Below, piece by piece: positions 1 through 7,055 of a stretch of 47,122 bases of DNA. Made by a program: the position numbers and the translations under genes. The DNA is from CAZJJK01 sp964546285 (GTDB taxonomy: Bacteria > Spirochaetota > Spirochaetia > Treponematales > Breznakiellaceae). Within the stretch, counting starts at the first letter, position 1, and the number at the start of each line of letters is the position of its first letter. The notes under the pieces are model-generated. The model made no database searches, was not told the origin of the DNA, and saw nothing but the letters and a program-made list of their open reading frames with translations. The stretch is from positions 1 through 47,122 of the forward strand of contig CAZJJK010000009.1 of NCBI GenBank assembly GCA_964546285.1, in the 5' to 3' direction.

Positions 1-133
1 TGGTGGGGAAGGAGCCGAAGCGGCGAAACCAGGGTGAATTCGAGGCGATTGCACGTTTGTGGTAGGGACAGGCGGGGTTAGGACAGAACTCGGGACTGTC
101 GATGGTGACGAGGCGGGAGGCAGGATGGGCCAT
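1..133 (-). CDS. Transposase-like protein, N-terminal zinc-finger part (cut by window edge)
   Basis: The reading frame starts at an ATG at 131-133, behind a GGAGG ribosome site with normal spacing, and runs off the left edge of the window. The first 44 residues hold a CPNPACPYH cysteine/histidine knuckle followed by a WFRRFGSFPT stretch. This pattern is typical of the N-terminal zinc ribbon of IS1-like and related transposases, where a short C-x4-C finger precedes an aromatic/basic segment. The catalytic domain lies outside the window, so family and integrity cannot be judged. The call rests on motif recognition only. A non-transposase zinc-ribbon protein is the alternative. Confidence 0.55.
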   Translation of the reverse strand, partial: MAHPASRLVTIDSPEFCPNPACPYHKRAIASNSPWFRRFGSFPT

Positions 134-232
134 GGTAATCCTCCGTTGGAAATGGAATAGGGTCCATATACCGGTACGGGGGAAAGAAGCGTCCTGCTTG
201 TGTTTTGGGAAAAGTTTCTAAAAAATATTTTC

Positions 233-283
233 AACAGAATTGGCAGCAGTTAGCATTGCTTACTAAGTACTGTCAATTCTGTT
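233..283. repeat. Inverted repeat upstream of the transposase-like gene
   Basis: AACAGAATTG at 233-242 is matched by its reverse complement CAATTCTGTT at 274-283. The match continues imperfectly inward (GCAG against CTGT). The arms enclose about 31 bases. It lies between the 5' side of the transposase-like gene and the end of the MATE gene. It could be an insertion-sequence end structure, an operator or a weak terminator. No target-site duplication can be seen because the other end is outside the window. Confidence 0.4.
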
Positions 284-298
284 ATTGTAGCACTTTTA

Positions 299-329
299 AG
301 CCAGCCCGTTCGCAAGAAACAAGCTGGCT
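299..329 (-). terminator. Hairpin after the MATE gene, possible terminator
   Basis: AGCCAGC at 299-305 pairs perfectly with GCTGGCT at 323-329 around a 17-base loop, 14 bases beyond the MATE stop codon. On the minus strand the stem is followed only by TAAAAG rather than a run of T, so it is at best a weak intrinsic terminator. Confidence 0.4.
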
Positions 330-343
330 CTAAAAGGAAAGTC

Positions 344-1756
344 TCAAGTTTCCACCAAGCTAGATTTAAGCGCCTTATGAAAAATACTCGTTTCCCCTTT
401 ATAAAACCTAAGCGTATTGATAAGGCCGCGGATGGTTTCATCCAAGAAGATGGCGATAAAAACCCCGTACATTCCAAGACCGACCGGGAAGGCCAAAATA
501 TAACAAGTCGCGACAACAAAAACGATGCCAAATATTTGGGTAAATAACATCCAAAGGGTATCGCCATAACCCCTGATACCGTTGCCTGAAATAATGTTTA
601 TACATTTGGGAAACATGGTCAGCGAAGAAATAATCAGAAAGGGGGCCGCTTTGAATATGGTATCCGCATCGTTTGTAAAAATCGATATGATCTGACGCGG
701 AAAAGCAATAAACAAGGCCGAAAACACAAGACAAAAAATGACTGAAAAGCTGGTCCCAATTATACCGACGCGTTTTGCCTCCGCGATATTCCGCTCTCCG
801 GTACGGTTTCCAACTAGAGTAGTCACCGCTCGAGCTATACCATAATAAAAGAAAACCGGCGTAATCTCAATCTGAACAACTAAACGATAAATGCCGACAG
901 CATCTCGAGCGATAAAATTTAGCATAGTAGCGAGTATAAGATTGCCCAGATTCCAAAGTGTATCCTCAGCGCCTGTCGGCAGACCGACCTTTAAAACGTG
1001 CGCGTAATCACGAAATTTAGCCTTGAATATTCCAATAAATCTTGGGGTAAAGGCTGTTCCTCCAGCGCGCCTGGCGGCTAAGACATAATACGCATTGGCA
1101 ATAAAACCGGAAATCGCCGTAGCCAAACCCGCGCCAGCGGCGCCAAGCTCGGGAAAACCAAATTTCCCGTATATCATTATATAATCAAGTATTATATTCA
1201 CAATACTGCGTAATACGCCGGATTTCATTTCAGGACTGGTAATGCCCATGCCCTGATACACCGCGCTATAGCTAGATCCAAAACCCATCGTTAAGAGTTC
1301 TAGGCTCATCATCCTCAGATACACAAGACTTAATGAAAGGATGGGCTCCTGAACGCCCATTAGTCGTAAAACGGGTTCAGCGATAAATAACCAAAGGCCC
1401 CATACCGCGATAGACAAAAGACTGTGATATTTAATCGAAGCTTCCGCGTAACGCCGCGCGTTTTCAACATCCTTCGCCCCGAGACGTTGAGAAACAAGAA
1501 CCACGGCCCCAGTTGGGATCGCCCATAGGAAGGCGAGCGTGACTATATAAGGGAAGAACACGTTTCCTACCGCGGATAAAAAATCCGTACCAGTCAAAAC
1601 GCGGCCATCCGCCAGTGTCATACTGTAATGACCAAGAAAGGCGGTATCTATTAGCATCTGAACTTGATTCATCAGCCCGGATATGGCTATTGGAATAGCG
1701 ATCCTAAACATCGATCTTCTGATTTCGCTTGACCCTTTCAATGGGTTACTAAGCAT
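344..1756 (-). CDS. MATE family multidrug/Na+ antiporter-like efflux protein
   Basis: This is a 470-residue polytopic membrane protein with about twelve hydrophobic segments. The N-terminus (FRIAIPIAISGLMNQVQMLIDTAFLGHYS) is the usual first helix of MATE transporters, and a second similar half begins near the middle (VLKVGLPTGAEDTLWNLGN). MATE proteins export cationic drugs or metabolites in exchange for Na+ or H+; the substrate cannot be told here. The start chosen is the ATG at 1754-1756, preceded by GAAGGAG at good spacing. The frame stays open 29 codons further upstream, but that stretch has no ribosome site and does not look like transporter sequence. The gene is divergent from nrdD and separated from it by about 600 bases. 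Confidence 0.85.
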   Translation of the reverse strand: MLSNPLKGSSEIRRSMFRIAIPIAISGLMNQVQMLIDTAFLGHYSMTLADGRVLTGTDFLSAVGNVFFPYIVTLAFLWAIPTGAVVLVSQRLGAKDVENARRYAEASIKYHSLLSIAVWGLWLFIAEPVLRLMGVQEPILSLSLVYLRMMSLELLTMGFGSSYSAVYQGMGITSPEMKSGVLRSIVNIILDYIMIYGKFGFPELGAAGAGLATAISGFIANAYYVLAARRAGGTAFTPRFIGIFKAKFRDYAHVLKVGLPTGAEDTLWNLGNLILATMLNFIARDAVGIYRLVVQIEITPVFFYYGIARAVTTLVGNRTGERNIAEAKRVGIIGTSFSVIFCLVFSALFIAFPRQIISIFTNDADTIFKAAPFLIISSLTMFPKCINIISGNGIRGYGDTLWMLFTQIFGIVFVVATCYILAFPVGLGMYGVFIAIFLDETIRGLINTLRFYKGETSIFHKALKSSLVET

Positions 1757-1814
1757 ACAGTCTCCTTCTCTAGTACAGGAACACCATAGCGAACACTTCC
1801 ATAAAGGTTCGCAT

Positions 1815-1843
1815 GATGTATCCAGCTTTATGTTCTCTGTCAA
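1815..1843 (-). promoter_or_regulatory. Candidate promoter for the MATE gene
   Basis: Read on the minus strand, a perfect TTGACA (1838-1843) is followed after 17 bases by TACATC (1815-1820). The -35 is ideal and the -10 is weak. The position, about 60 bases before the chosen MATE start, fits. Confidence 0.35.
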
Positions 1844-2204
1844 GCGAGACAGTCAGAGCCGCGAGTCAAATTTTTAACAGTATGGAACAAAAAGCTTAAC
1901 GAGCTTCGCTATAGGCTTTACCACGAAAAGCCCTTCCTTTCGCGAGTGTTTTGATCGGTTTTGTTTCAAAGCTCTATAGCTTGACAGCGCTAATCGCGGT
2001 TACACGCTGAAACGGAGAATCCAAGCGCTTTGGGTAAGGATCGGCTTTACATTGAGGGAATGATATAGCTAAAGGCTAAAGCTGAGCAAGAAGAAAGTTA
2101 TATTTTAACGATTTTTTACCCTTAGAAACAGGGTTTTTAGCAATAGCCGCGTTCAGTTTCGTGAGCGACTCTAAAACTAAAAAACTTTACTGAATTTACT
2201 TGCT

Positions 2205-2260
2205 ACGCAACCTATAGTGTGTTACACTCATATTTACGCCAAATACACTAAATATGGCAG
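2205..2260 (+). promoter_or_regulatory. Candidate pair of NrdR boxes upstream of nrdD
   Basis: Box 1 at 2205-2220 (acgcaacctatagtgt) matches 13 of 16 positions of the NrdR consensus ACACWATATATWGTGT. Box 2 at 2245-2260 starts ACACTAAATAT and matches about 10 of 16, mainly in the left half. Box centres are 40 bases apart, close to four helical turns. NrdR is the widespread repressor of ribonucleotide reductase operons and binds tandem boxes on one helix face. The assignment is inference, supported by the position in front of nrdD. The second box is weak. Confidence 0.4.
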
Positions 2261-2291
2261 TATTGATTGATAAGCCCAGCGCGATGAAACA

Positions 2292-2320
2292 GCCGCGGAC
2301 AAGGGATGCTTATCCGCGGC
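2292..2320 (+). promoter_or_regulatory. Strong hairpin in the nrdD leader
   Basis: GCCGCGGA (2292-2299) pairs with TCCGCGGC (2313-2320), and inside it AAG (2301-2303) pairs with CTT (2309-2311) around a 5-base loop. That gives 11 pairs with a single internal mismatch. It ends 40 bases before the nrdD start and is not followed by a T run, so it is not a standard terminator. It could be a leader RNA element or a dyad operator. Confidence 0.5.
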
Positions 2321-2360
2321 CTAGTGTCATGGGTCGTGATAAAAAAGTGGGAGGAAACGG

Positions 2361-4484
2361 ATGCCACATAAGGGACCCGAATGGGAGGCGTTTTTAGGGA
2401 ACGAAGCGAAAGCGGCGAAAAAGACGCCGCCGCGCAATATCGTTAAACGCTCGGGCGAGTTAGAAATATATGACAGAAGCAAAATAGCGGCGGCTATCAG
2501 TAAAGCCTTCGCCGCGGTAGAGGCTTCCGAGCTTTCCGCCAATGGACAAAACAAAATCGATGGAATAGTGGACCGCGTGGAAGAGCTTCTTTCCGCCATG
2601 ATGGCAAAACGGCATCGAAATTCCATACCGGCGATTGAGGAAATTCAGGACCTTGTTGAAACGGCTCTTATCGAAGCCAAAGAAACCGCTGTAGCTAAGG
2701 CATACATTCTTTATCGCGCGAGACATGACGCTATTCGGGACGCGAAGAAACTCATGCTTGACATAGATACCACCATGAACGGCTATCTTTCGCAAAGCGA
2801 TTGGCGGGTTAACGAAAACGCCAATGTCAATTTTTCTTTAGGCGGCCTTATTCTTCATAATTCAGGTACCTTAACAGCCAATTACTGGCTTAAGAATATC
2901 TATTCAGAAGACATTGCCCAAGCGCACCGAAACGCGGATTTTCATTTACACGATCTTTCCATGTTTTCCGGCTATTGCGCCGGCTGGTCCCTGCGTCAAC
3001 TTATCGCCGAAGGTTTAGGCGGAGTTCGGGATAAAATTACCTCTAAACCGGCTAAGCATTTGAACACCCTTATGCAGCAGGCGGTTAATTTTTTAGGTTG
3101 TCTTCAAAACGAGTGGGCGGGAGCGCAGGCGTTTAGTTCCTTTGATACCTACATCGCGCCCTTCGTGAAGATTGACGCGTTAGGATACAAAGAAGTAAAG
3201 CAATGCCTGCAAAGTTTTGTCTTCGGCGTAAACACGCCAAGCCGCTGGGGAAGCCAAGCGCCCTTTACCAATATAACCCTGGATTGGACGGTTCCGCTTG
3301 ATCTTCGCGATAAAAACGCTGTAGTGGGCGGAAAGGAACAAGCCTTTACCTATGGTGATTGCAAGCCGGAAATGGATATTATCAACAAAGCCTTTATCGA
3401 GCTTATGATAGAAGGCGATGCCGAAGGTCGCGGCTTTCAATATCCCATACCGACTTATAACATCACTGAGGATTTTGATTGGGACAGCGACAACGCGCGC
3501 TTGCTTTTTGAAATGACAGCCCGATACGGCACTCCGTATTTTCAGAATTTCGTTAATTCCGATTTGAATCCGGGCGATGTCCGATCCATGTGTTGCCGTT
3601 TGCAGCTGGATAAGCGCGAGCTTCGCAAGCGGGGCGGCGGTTTATTTGGGTCGGATGAATTAACGGGTTCCATCGGCGTTGTAACTATCAACCTTCCGCG
3701 TATTGGCTATTTAGCTAAAAATGAGGAAGACTTTTTCAAGCGTCTGTTCCACCTTATGGATTTAGCCAAAGAAAGTCTTATCACTAAAAGAAAAGTGGTG
3801 GACAAGCTCTTGGAAAACGGCCTATTTCCCTATACAAAACGCTATCTTCTTACCTTGAATAACCATTTTAATACCATCGGCCTTGTTGGTATGAACGAAT
3901 GCGTTCGGAATTTTCTTGGTAAAAACGTGACCCTCGCGACTGAGGAAGGTAGAAAATTCGCTCTAAAAACCCTTTCTTATATGAGAGAACGTTTAGCGGA
4001 CTATCAAGAAGAAACAGGCGAGCTATTTAATCTTGAAGCCACACCAGCCGAATCCACTTCCTACCGTTTGGCAAAGCATGATAAAGAACGCTACCCGGAC
4101 ATAATCACCGCCGGTACCGATGAACCGTATTACACCAACTCCACCCAGCTCCCGGTTATGCTGACCGATGATATTTTTGACGCTTTAGATCTTCAGGAAG
4201 AACTTCAAGCTTCATATACCGGAGGCACCGTCTTCCACGGGTTTTTAGGGGAGGCGATAAGCGACTGGCGGACCTGCCGCGATCTCGTTAAGGCTATCGC
4301 CCATAATTATCGCATTCCCTATTTTACTATTTCTCCGACCTTTTCGGTATGTCCTATCCATGGATACTTAAAGGGCGAGCATTTTACCTGTCCGCTCTGT
4401 AAGGAGAAAAAGGAAGCGGAGCTAAAACGGCGCGAAAAGGAACTAGAAAAGGAGAAGCTGGCCGTCTTGGCGGCGGCCAATTAA
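2361..4484 (+). CDS. nrdD: Anaerobic (class III) ribonucleoside-triphosphate reductase, core lacking the glycyl-radical domain
   Basis: This is the large subunit of the oxygen-sensitive reductase that turns ribonucleotides into deoxyribonucleotides. The protein has 707 residues. An ATP-cone spans about 25-118. The barrel follows, with Cys206 in HDLSMFSGYC and Cys411/Cys412 in RSMCCRLQLD on the active-site loop, then GSIGVVTINLPR. A zinc site, C664-P-I-H667 and C677-P-L-C680, lies near the end. After it come a charged helical tail rich in K and E, then a TAA stop. The RxxGY glycyl-radical motif that normally follows this zinc region is absent and sits in the next ORF. The start ATG has a GGGAGGA ribosome site. 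The upstream region has candidate NrdR boxes and a hairpin. Confidence 0.93.
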   Translation: MPHKGPEWEAFLGNEAKAAKKTPPRNIVKRSGELEIYDRSKIAAAISKAFAAVEASELSANGQNKIDGIVDRVEELLSAMMAKRHRNSIPAIEEIQDLVETALIEAKETAVAKAYILYRARHDAIRDAKKLMLDIDTTMNGYLSQSDWRVNENANVNFSLGGLILHNSGTLTANYWLKNIYSEDIAQAHRNADFHLHDLSMFSGYCAGWSLRQLIAEGLGGVRDKITSKPAKHLNTLMQQAVNFLGCLQNEWAGAQAFSSFDTYIAPFVKIDALGYKEVKQCLQSFVFGVNTPSRWGSQAPFTNITLDWTVPLDLRDKNAVVGGKEQAFTYGDCKPEMDIINKAFIELMIEGDAEGRGFQYPIPTYNITEDFDWDSDNARLLFEMTARYGTPYFQNFVNSDLNPGDVRSMCCRLQLDKRELRKRGGGLFGSDELTGSIGVVTINLPRIGYLAKNEEDFFKRLFHLMDLAKESLITKRKVVDKLLENGLFPYTKRYLLTLNNHFNTIGLVGMNECVRNFLGKNVTLATEEGRKFALKTLSYMRERLADYQEETGELFNLEATPAESTSYRLAKHDKERYPDIITAGTDEPYYTNSTQLPVMLTDDIFDALDLQEELQASYTGGTVFHGFLGEAISDWRTCRDLVKAIAHNYRIPYFTISPTFSVCPIHGYLKGEHFTCPLCKEKKEAELKRREKELEKEKLAVLAAAN

Positions 4485-4559
4485 TCGATATTCGAATATA
4501 TATTTATAGAGCAATCACTTAATGTTGGCTCTTAAACCAAAAGGAAAGGGGAACGGAAA

Positions 4560-5126
4560 ATGAGAGACCTTCAAACGATTGACAAGGAATTAGCGGAAGT
4601 GCGGAACGAACTCTCTTCGGTAGAAGGCAGTCCAACAGAAGTGTATAGCCGAATCGTCGGGTATTATCGTTCTGTTAGAAACTGGAATAAAGGCAAACGC
4701 GAAGAATATGGCGAAAGACGCTTATACGTCGTACAGGATAAGGAAATCCCCGAACTGAAGCAAACCGAGCCAGCCAAGACCGATACTAAAAATAAAAAAC
4801 CGACCAGCCCCGCGGCCAGAATCAAGGCCGAAGCCTCCGTTTCTCAAGCGGTCCAAGAGTTCCGTGACGCGGCTAAAAGCCGGATTATGTTGTTTGTGGG
4901 TCGAAATTGTCCCGCCTGCCCTCCGGCTAAGGACGCGGTCATGAAACTTGGTTTCCCTATGGATTTAATATATGCCGATACTGAAGCTGGTTTGGCGGAG
5001 GCGGCAAAACGCGATGTGTATTCCACCCCTACCGCCATACTATTAGGCTCGGATGGGAACGAGTTGGGCAGGGCTTTGGACGCTCGTTCTATTTCGACTT
5101 TCGCCACGCTCTACCCCGAAACCTAG
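4560..5126 (+). CDS. Stand-alone glycyl-radical domain of class III ribonucleotide reductase fused to a thioredoxin/glutaredoxin-like domain
   Basis: The protein has 188 residues. Residues 1-55 match the C-terminal glycyl-radical segment of NrdD: PTEVYSRIVGYYRSV, with Gly34 as the predicted radical site, then NWNKGKREEY. A Lys/Pro/Ala-rich linker (60-105) follows. Residues 108-188 look like a redoxin: a beta strand (RIMLFVG), a C117-P-A-C120 active site, and a cis-proline STPT (Pro157). Redoxin-dependent class III enzymes are known, and the fusion suggests this domain supplies electrons to the NrdD core. The ORF has its own ribosome site (GGAAAGGGG). It is in the same frame as nrdD, separated by 75 bases with in-frame TAA at 4482 and 4533. 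That could mean evolutionary splitting of one gene. Function as the missing NrdD part is inference, though strongly supported by motif and position. Confidence 0.85.
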   Translation: MRDLQTIDKELAEVRNELSSVEGSPTEVYSRIVGYYRSVRNWNKGKREEYGERRLYVVQDKEIPELKQTEPAKTDTKNKKPTSPAARIKAEASVSQAVQEFRDAAKSRIMLFVGRNCPACPPAKDAVMKLGFPMDLIYADTEAGLAEAAKRDVYSTPTAILLGSDGNELGRALDARSISTFATLYPET

Positions 5127-5161
5127 AGTCCAAACGTGTGTATTTTTGAAAAAGTGTCGCT

Positions 5162-5935
5162 ATGACAAACCCAAAAATGTTTGGTCTGCGTAAAACAAGC
5201 CTGGTGGATTATCCCGGGCTTGTATCGGCCGTCCTCTTTCTGCCAGGTTGCAATCTCCGTTGCCCCTGGTGCCAGAATCCTGAATTCTCAAGCCCTGAGC
5301 GCGAAACGGAAGAAAGCAATAAACTCTTATCTATAGATGAGATATTTTCATTTTTGCGAAAACGTCGCGAGGTTCTTGGCGCTGTTGTTATAAGCGGCGG
5401 AGAGCCAAGTCTTTATAAGGGACTAGGAAAATTGATTAGCGGCGTTAAGGAGCTGGGGTTTAAAGTAAAACTGGACACTAATGGGACAAGGCCGAAGGTT
5501 TTAAAAGAACTACATAAAAATGATAGTACTAGACCGGATTATATCGCTTTGGATTTAAAAATAGCCCCGGATTTTTATGAGCAATTAAAACCAGATCAAG
5601 ACGGACTCGTGAATTTTTCTTTAGCCGCTCCCGACACAGTTTCCAAGAAAAAATCTCAACTAGGGGACGCCCTCCGCGAAACATGCCGTTTTTTACAAGC
5701 TTCGGGCATAGACCATGAATTCAGAACCTTAGCTCTTCCAGGCGATAGACCAAACGAAGCGGAACTGACGGAGTTGGCTGAACTTGTTGACGACGCTCCT
5801 TGGTTTTTCGCCGCCTTTATGCCCGGCAATTGTCTGGATCCGGCTTGGAACGATTATCCTAGCGGCGATAGCGAAACGGTAAAAGCGCTAGCGGCTAAGG
5901 CTATCGCGTTAGGCAAAGCGGGAAAGCTTCGATAA
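5162..5935 (+). CDS. nrdG: Anaerobic ribonucleotide reductase activating protein, radical SAM
   Basis: The protein has 257 residues. The radical-SAM cluster motif is C30-NLR-C34-PW-C37, within LPGCNLRCPWCQNP. It is followed by a VVISGGEPSL glycine-rich SAM-binding segment and KLDTNGTRP. The N-terminus GLRKTSLVDYPG is typical of the longer NrdG class paired with bacterial NrdD. It uses S-adenosylmethionine and an Fe4S4 cluster to abstract hydrogen from the reductase glycine. In this locus the target glycine would be on the preceding small ORF rather than on NrdD itself. The gene lies 35 bases after that ORF and is almost certainly co-transcribed. The ribosome site is weak. Confidence 0.9.
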   Translation: MTNPKMFGLRKTSLVDYPGLVSAVLFLPGCNLRCPWCQNPEFSSPERETEESNKLLSIDEIFSFLRKRREVLGAVVISGGEPSLYKGLGKLISGVKELGFKVKLDTNGTRPKVLKELHKNDSTRPDYIALDLKIAPDFYEQLKPDQDGLVNFSLAAPDTVSKKKSQLGDALRETCRFLQASGIDHEFRTLALPGDRPNEAELTELAELVDDAPWFFAAFMPGNCLDPAWNDYPSGDSETVKALAAKAIALGKAGKLR

Positions 5936-6080
5936 GGCTTTTGGCCGCGGGACAAAGAAATCGCTAGATCCGCAATGCTATAAAAGCGAACATGGAACGC
6001 TTTTAGGTAAGCGTGAGGGAAAAGAAGTTGCGCGCCTCTCTTTTGCGGGCTACAATGGGGATAAACGGAGGTACCGTACC

Positions 6081-7055
6081 ATTCCTCATCATTTAAGCGC
6101 CTTATTACGCTCCACGGAAATATTTGAGGCTTTGGCCCCTGACGACCTTGACCGCGTAGCGGAGGCAAGCCGCGTTTATTCTTTTAAAAAGAACGAATTA
6201 GTTTTCGCGGCCGGAGACGCTAGCGACGCTTTGTTTGTCGTGGAAAGCGGTAGAGTTTCCGTTGTATCATCAGATGATTCTTCGGAAACCACCATCGCGG
6301 AATTAGTGCGCGGCGATTCTTTCGGCGAATTGGAATTGTTGACTAACGCGAAACGCGCGGTCTGTGTTGTGGCGAAACAGGCGACTAGCCTGCTGCGTTT
6401 TCCCAAAAAGCGTTTAAGCCTTAAGCGTTTTCAGGAAGAGCAGCCAGAAACGGCTTCTCGGATGTTGTTGGGTTTTATGGTTACCCTAGCCGGTCGTATC
6501 CGTAAATCCAACGAGTTAGTAAAAGAAAATTCACCCTGGGTACAAGAACTGCGACGGCAGGCGTACGGTGACAAGCTAACGGGGCTTTATAATAAAACCT
6601 ATCTGGAAGAACAATTACCTAAATATTGCGTAAAACCGGAAACCCCGGTCGGTTTGCTTATGTTTAAGCCCGATAATTTCAAGGATATAAATGATCGTTT
6701 TGGGCATGAGGCCGGCGATAATACGCTGAAGCTAGCCGCCAACGCTCTTAAGGTGTTTTATGACGATGACGAACCCGTAATTCGGTATATGGGTAATGAA
6801 CTAGCAATTTTACTACCGGAACATGGCCGGCAAGACAGCTTGGCCGAAGCCAAGCGGGTATTAGCCCTAATGAACGGGCTTGATCTTTCCAGCGTTATTC
6901 AGGGCGAGGAGCTATACTTGAGCGTCAGTATCGGCGTAGCGCTTTACCCTGAACACGCCTCCACCGCGAGAGAGTTAATAGACAAGGCGCACGCGTTGCC
7001 TCTGATAGGCCGCGCACGCGGCGGAAACCGCATTCTTTTCCCGGAGGACGCGTAA
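6081..7055 (+). CDS. Cyclic-nucleotide-binding domain plus degenerate GGDEF domain protein
   Basis: An N-terminal cNMP-binding (CRP-like) domain contains FGELELLTNAKRAV as the phosphate-binding cassette. A GGDEF-type domain follows. The signature motif is MGNEL instead of GGDEF, and the first metal-binding Asp of the usual DxDxFK is Lys (MFKPDNFKDIND), so it should not make c-di-GMP. It is a paralogue of the next gene, which it overlaps by one base (TAATG). Start choice: the only ordinary start is a TTG at 6132 with no ribosome site, and it would cut into the first helix (RSTEIFEAL). An ATT at 6081 sits nine bases after a perfect GGAGG (6067-6071) and gives an N-terminus like that of the paralogue, so ATT initiation is proposed. 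The frame is open back to 5967 without another ATG, GTG or TTG. With the conventional start the protein is 307 residues. Confidence 0.8.
   Translation: MPHHLSALLRSTEIFEALAPDDLDRVAEASRVYSFKKNELVFAAGDASDALFVVESGRVSVVSSDDSSETTIAELVRGDSFGELELLTNAKRAVCVVAKQATSLLRFPKKRLSLKRFQEEQPETASRMLLGFMVTLAGRIRKSNELVKENSPWVQELRRQAYGDKLTGLYNKTYLEEQLPKYCVKPETPVGLLMFKPDNFKDINDRFGHEAGDNTLKLAANALKVFYDDDEPVIRYMGNELAILLPEHGRQDSLAEAKRVLALMNGLDLSSVIQGEELYLSVSIGVALYPEHASTARELIDKAHALPLIGRARGGNRILFPEDA

Larger units (their letters stand above)
1757..2360. other. Divergent intergenic region between the MATE gene and nrdD
   Basis: These 604 bases hold no convincing gene on either strand. On the MATE side there is a candidate promoter and a small inverted repeat, GCGAAC/GTTCGC, in the presumed leader around 1788-1813. 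On the nrdD side there are candidate NrdR boxes and a strong leader hairpin, both listed separately. A weak 5-bp stem, ACCCT/AGGGT at 2118-2134, is followed by five T. Roughly 1880-2110 shows nothing recognisable. Confidence 0.6.

Noticed and set aside
1757..1843. Upstream extension of the MATE gene (29 more codons)
   Set aside because: Starts at a TTG that is part of a perfect -35 box, has no ribosome site, and is Cys/Trp-rich sequence unlike transporters. The ATG at 1756 has a clear ribosome site.
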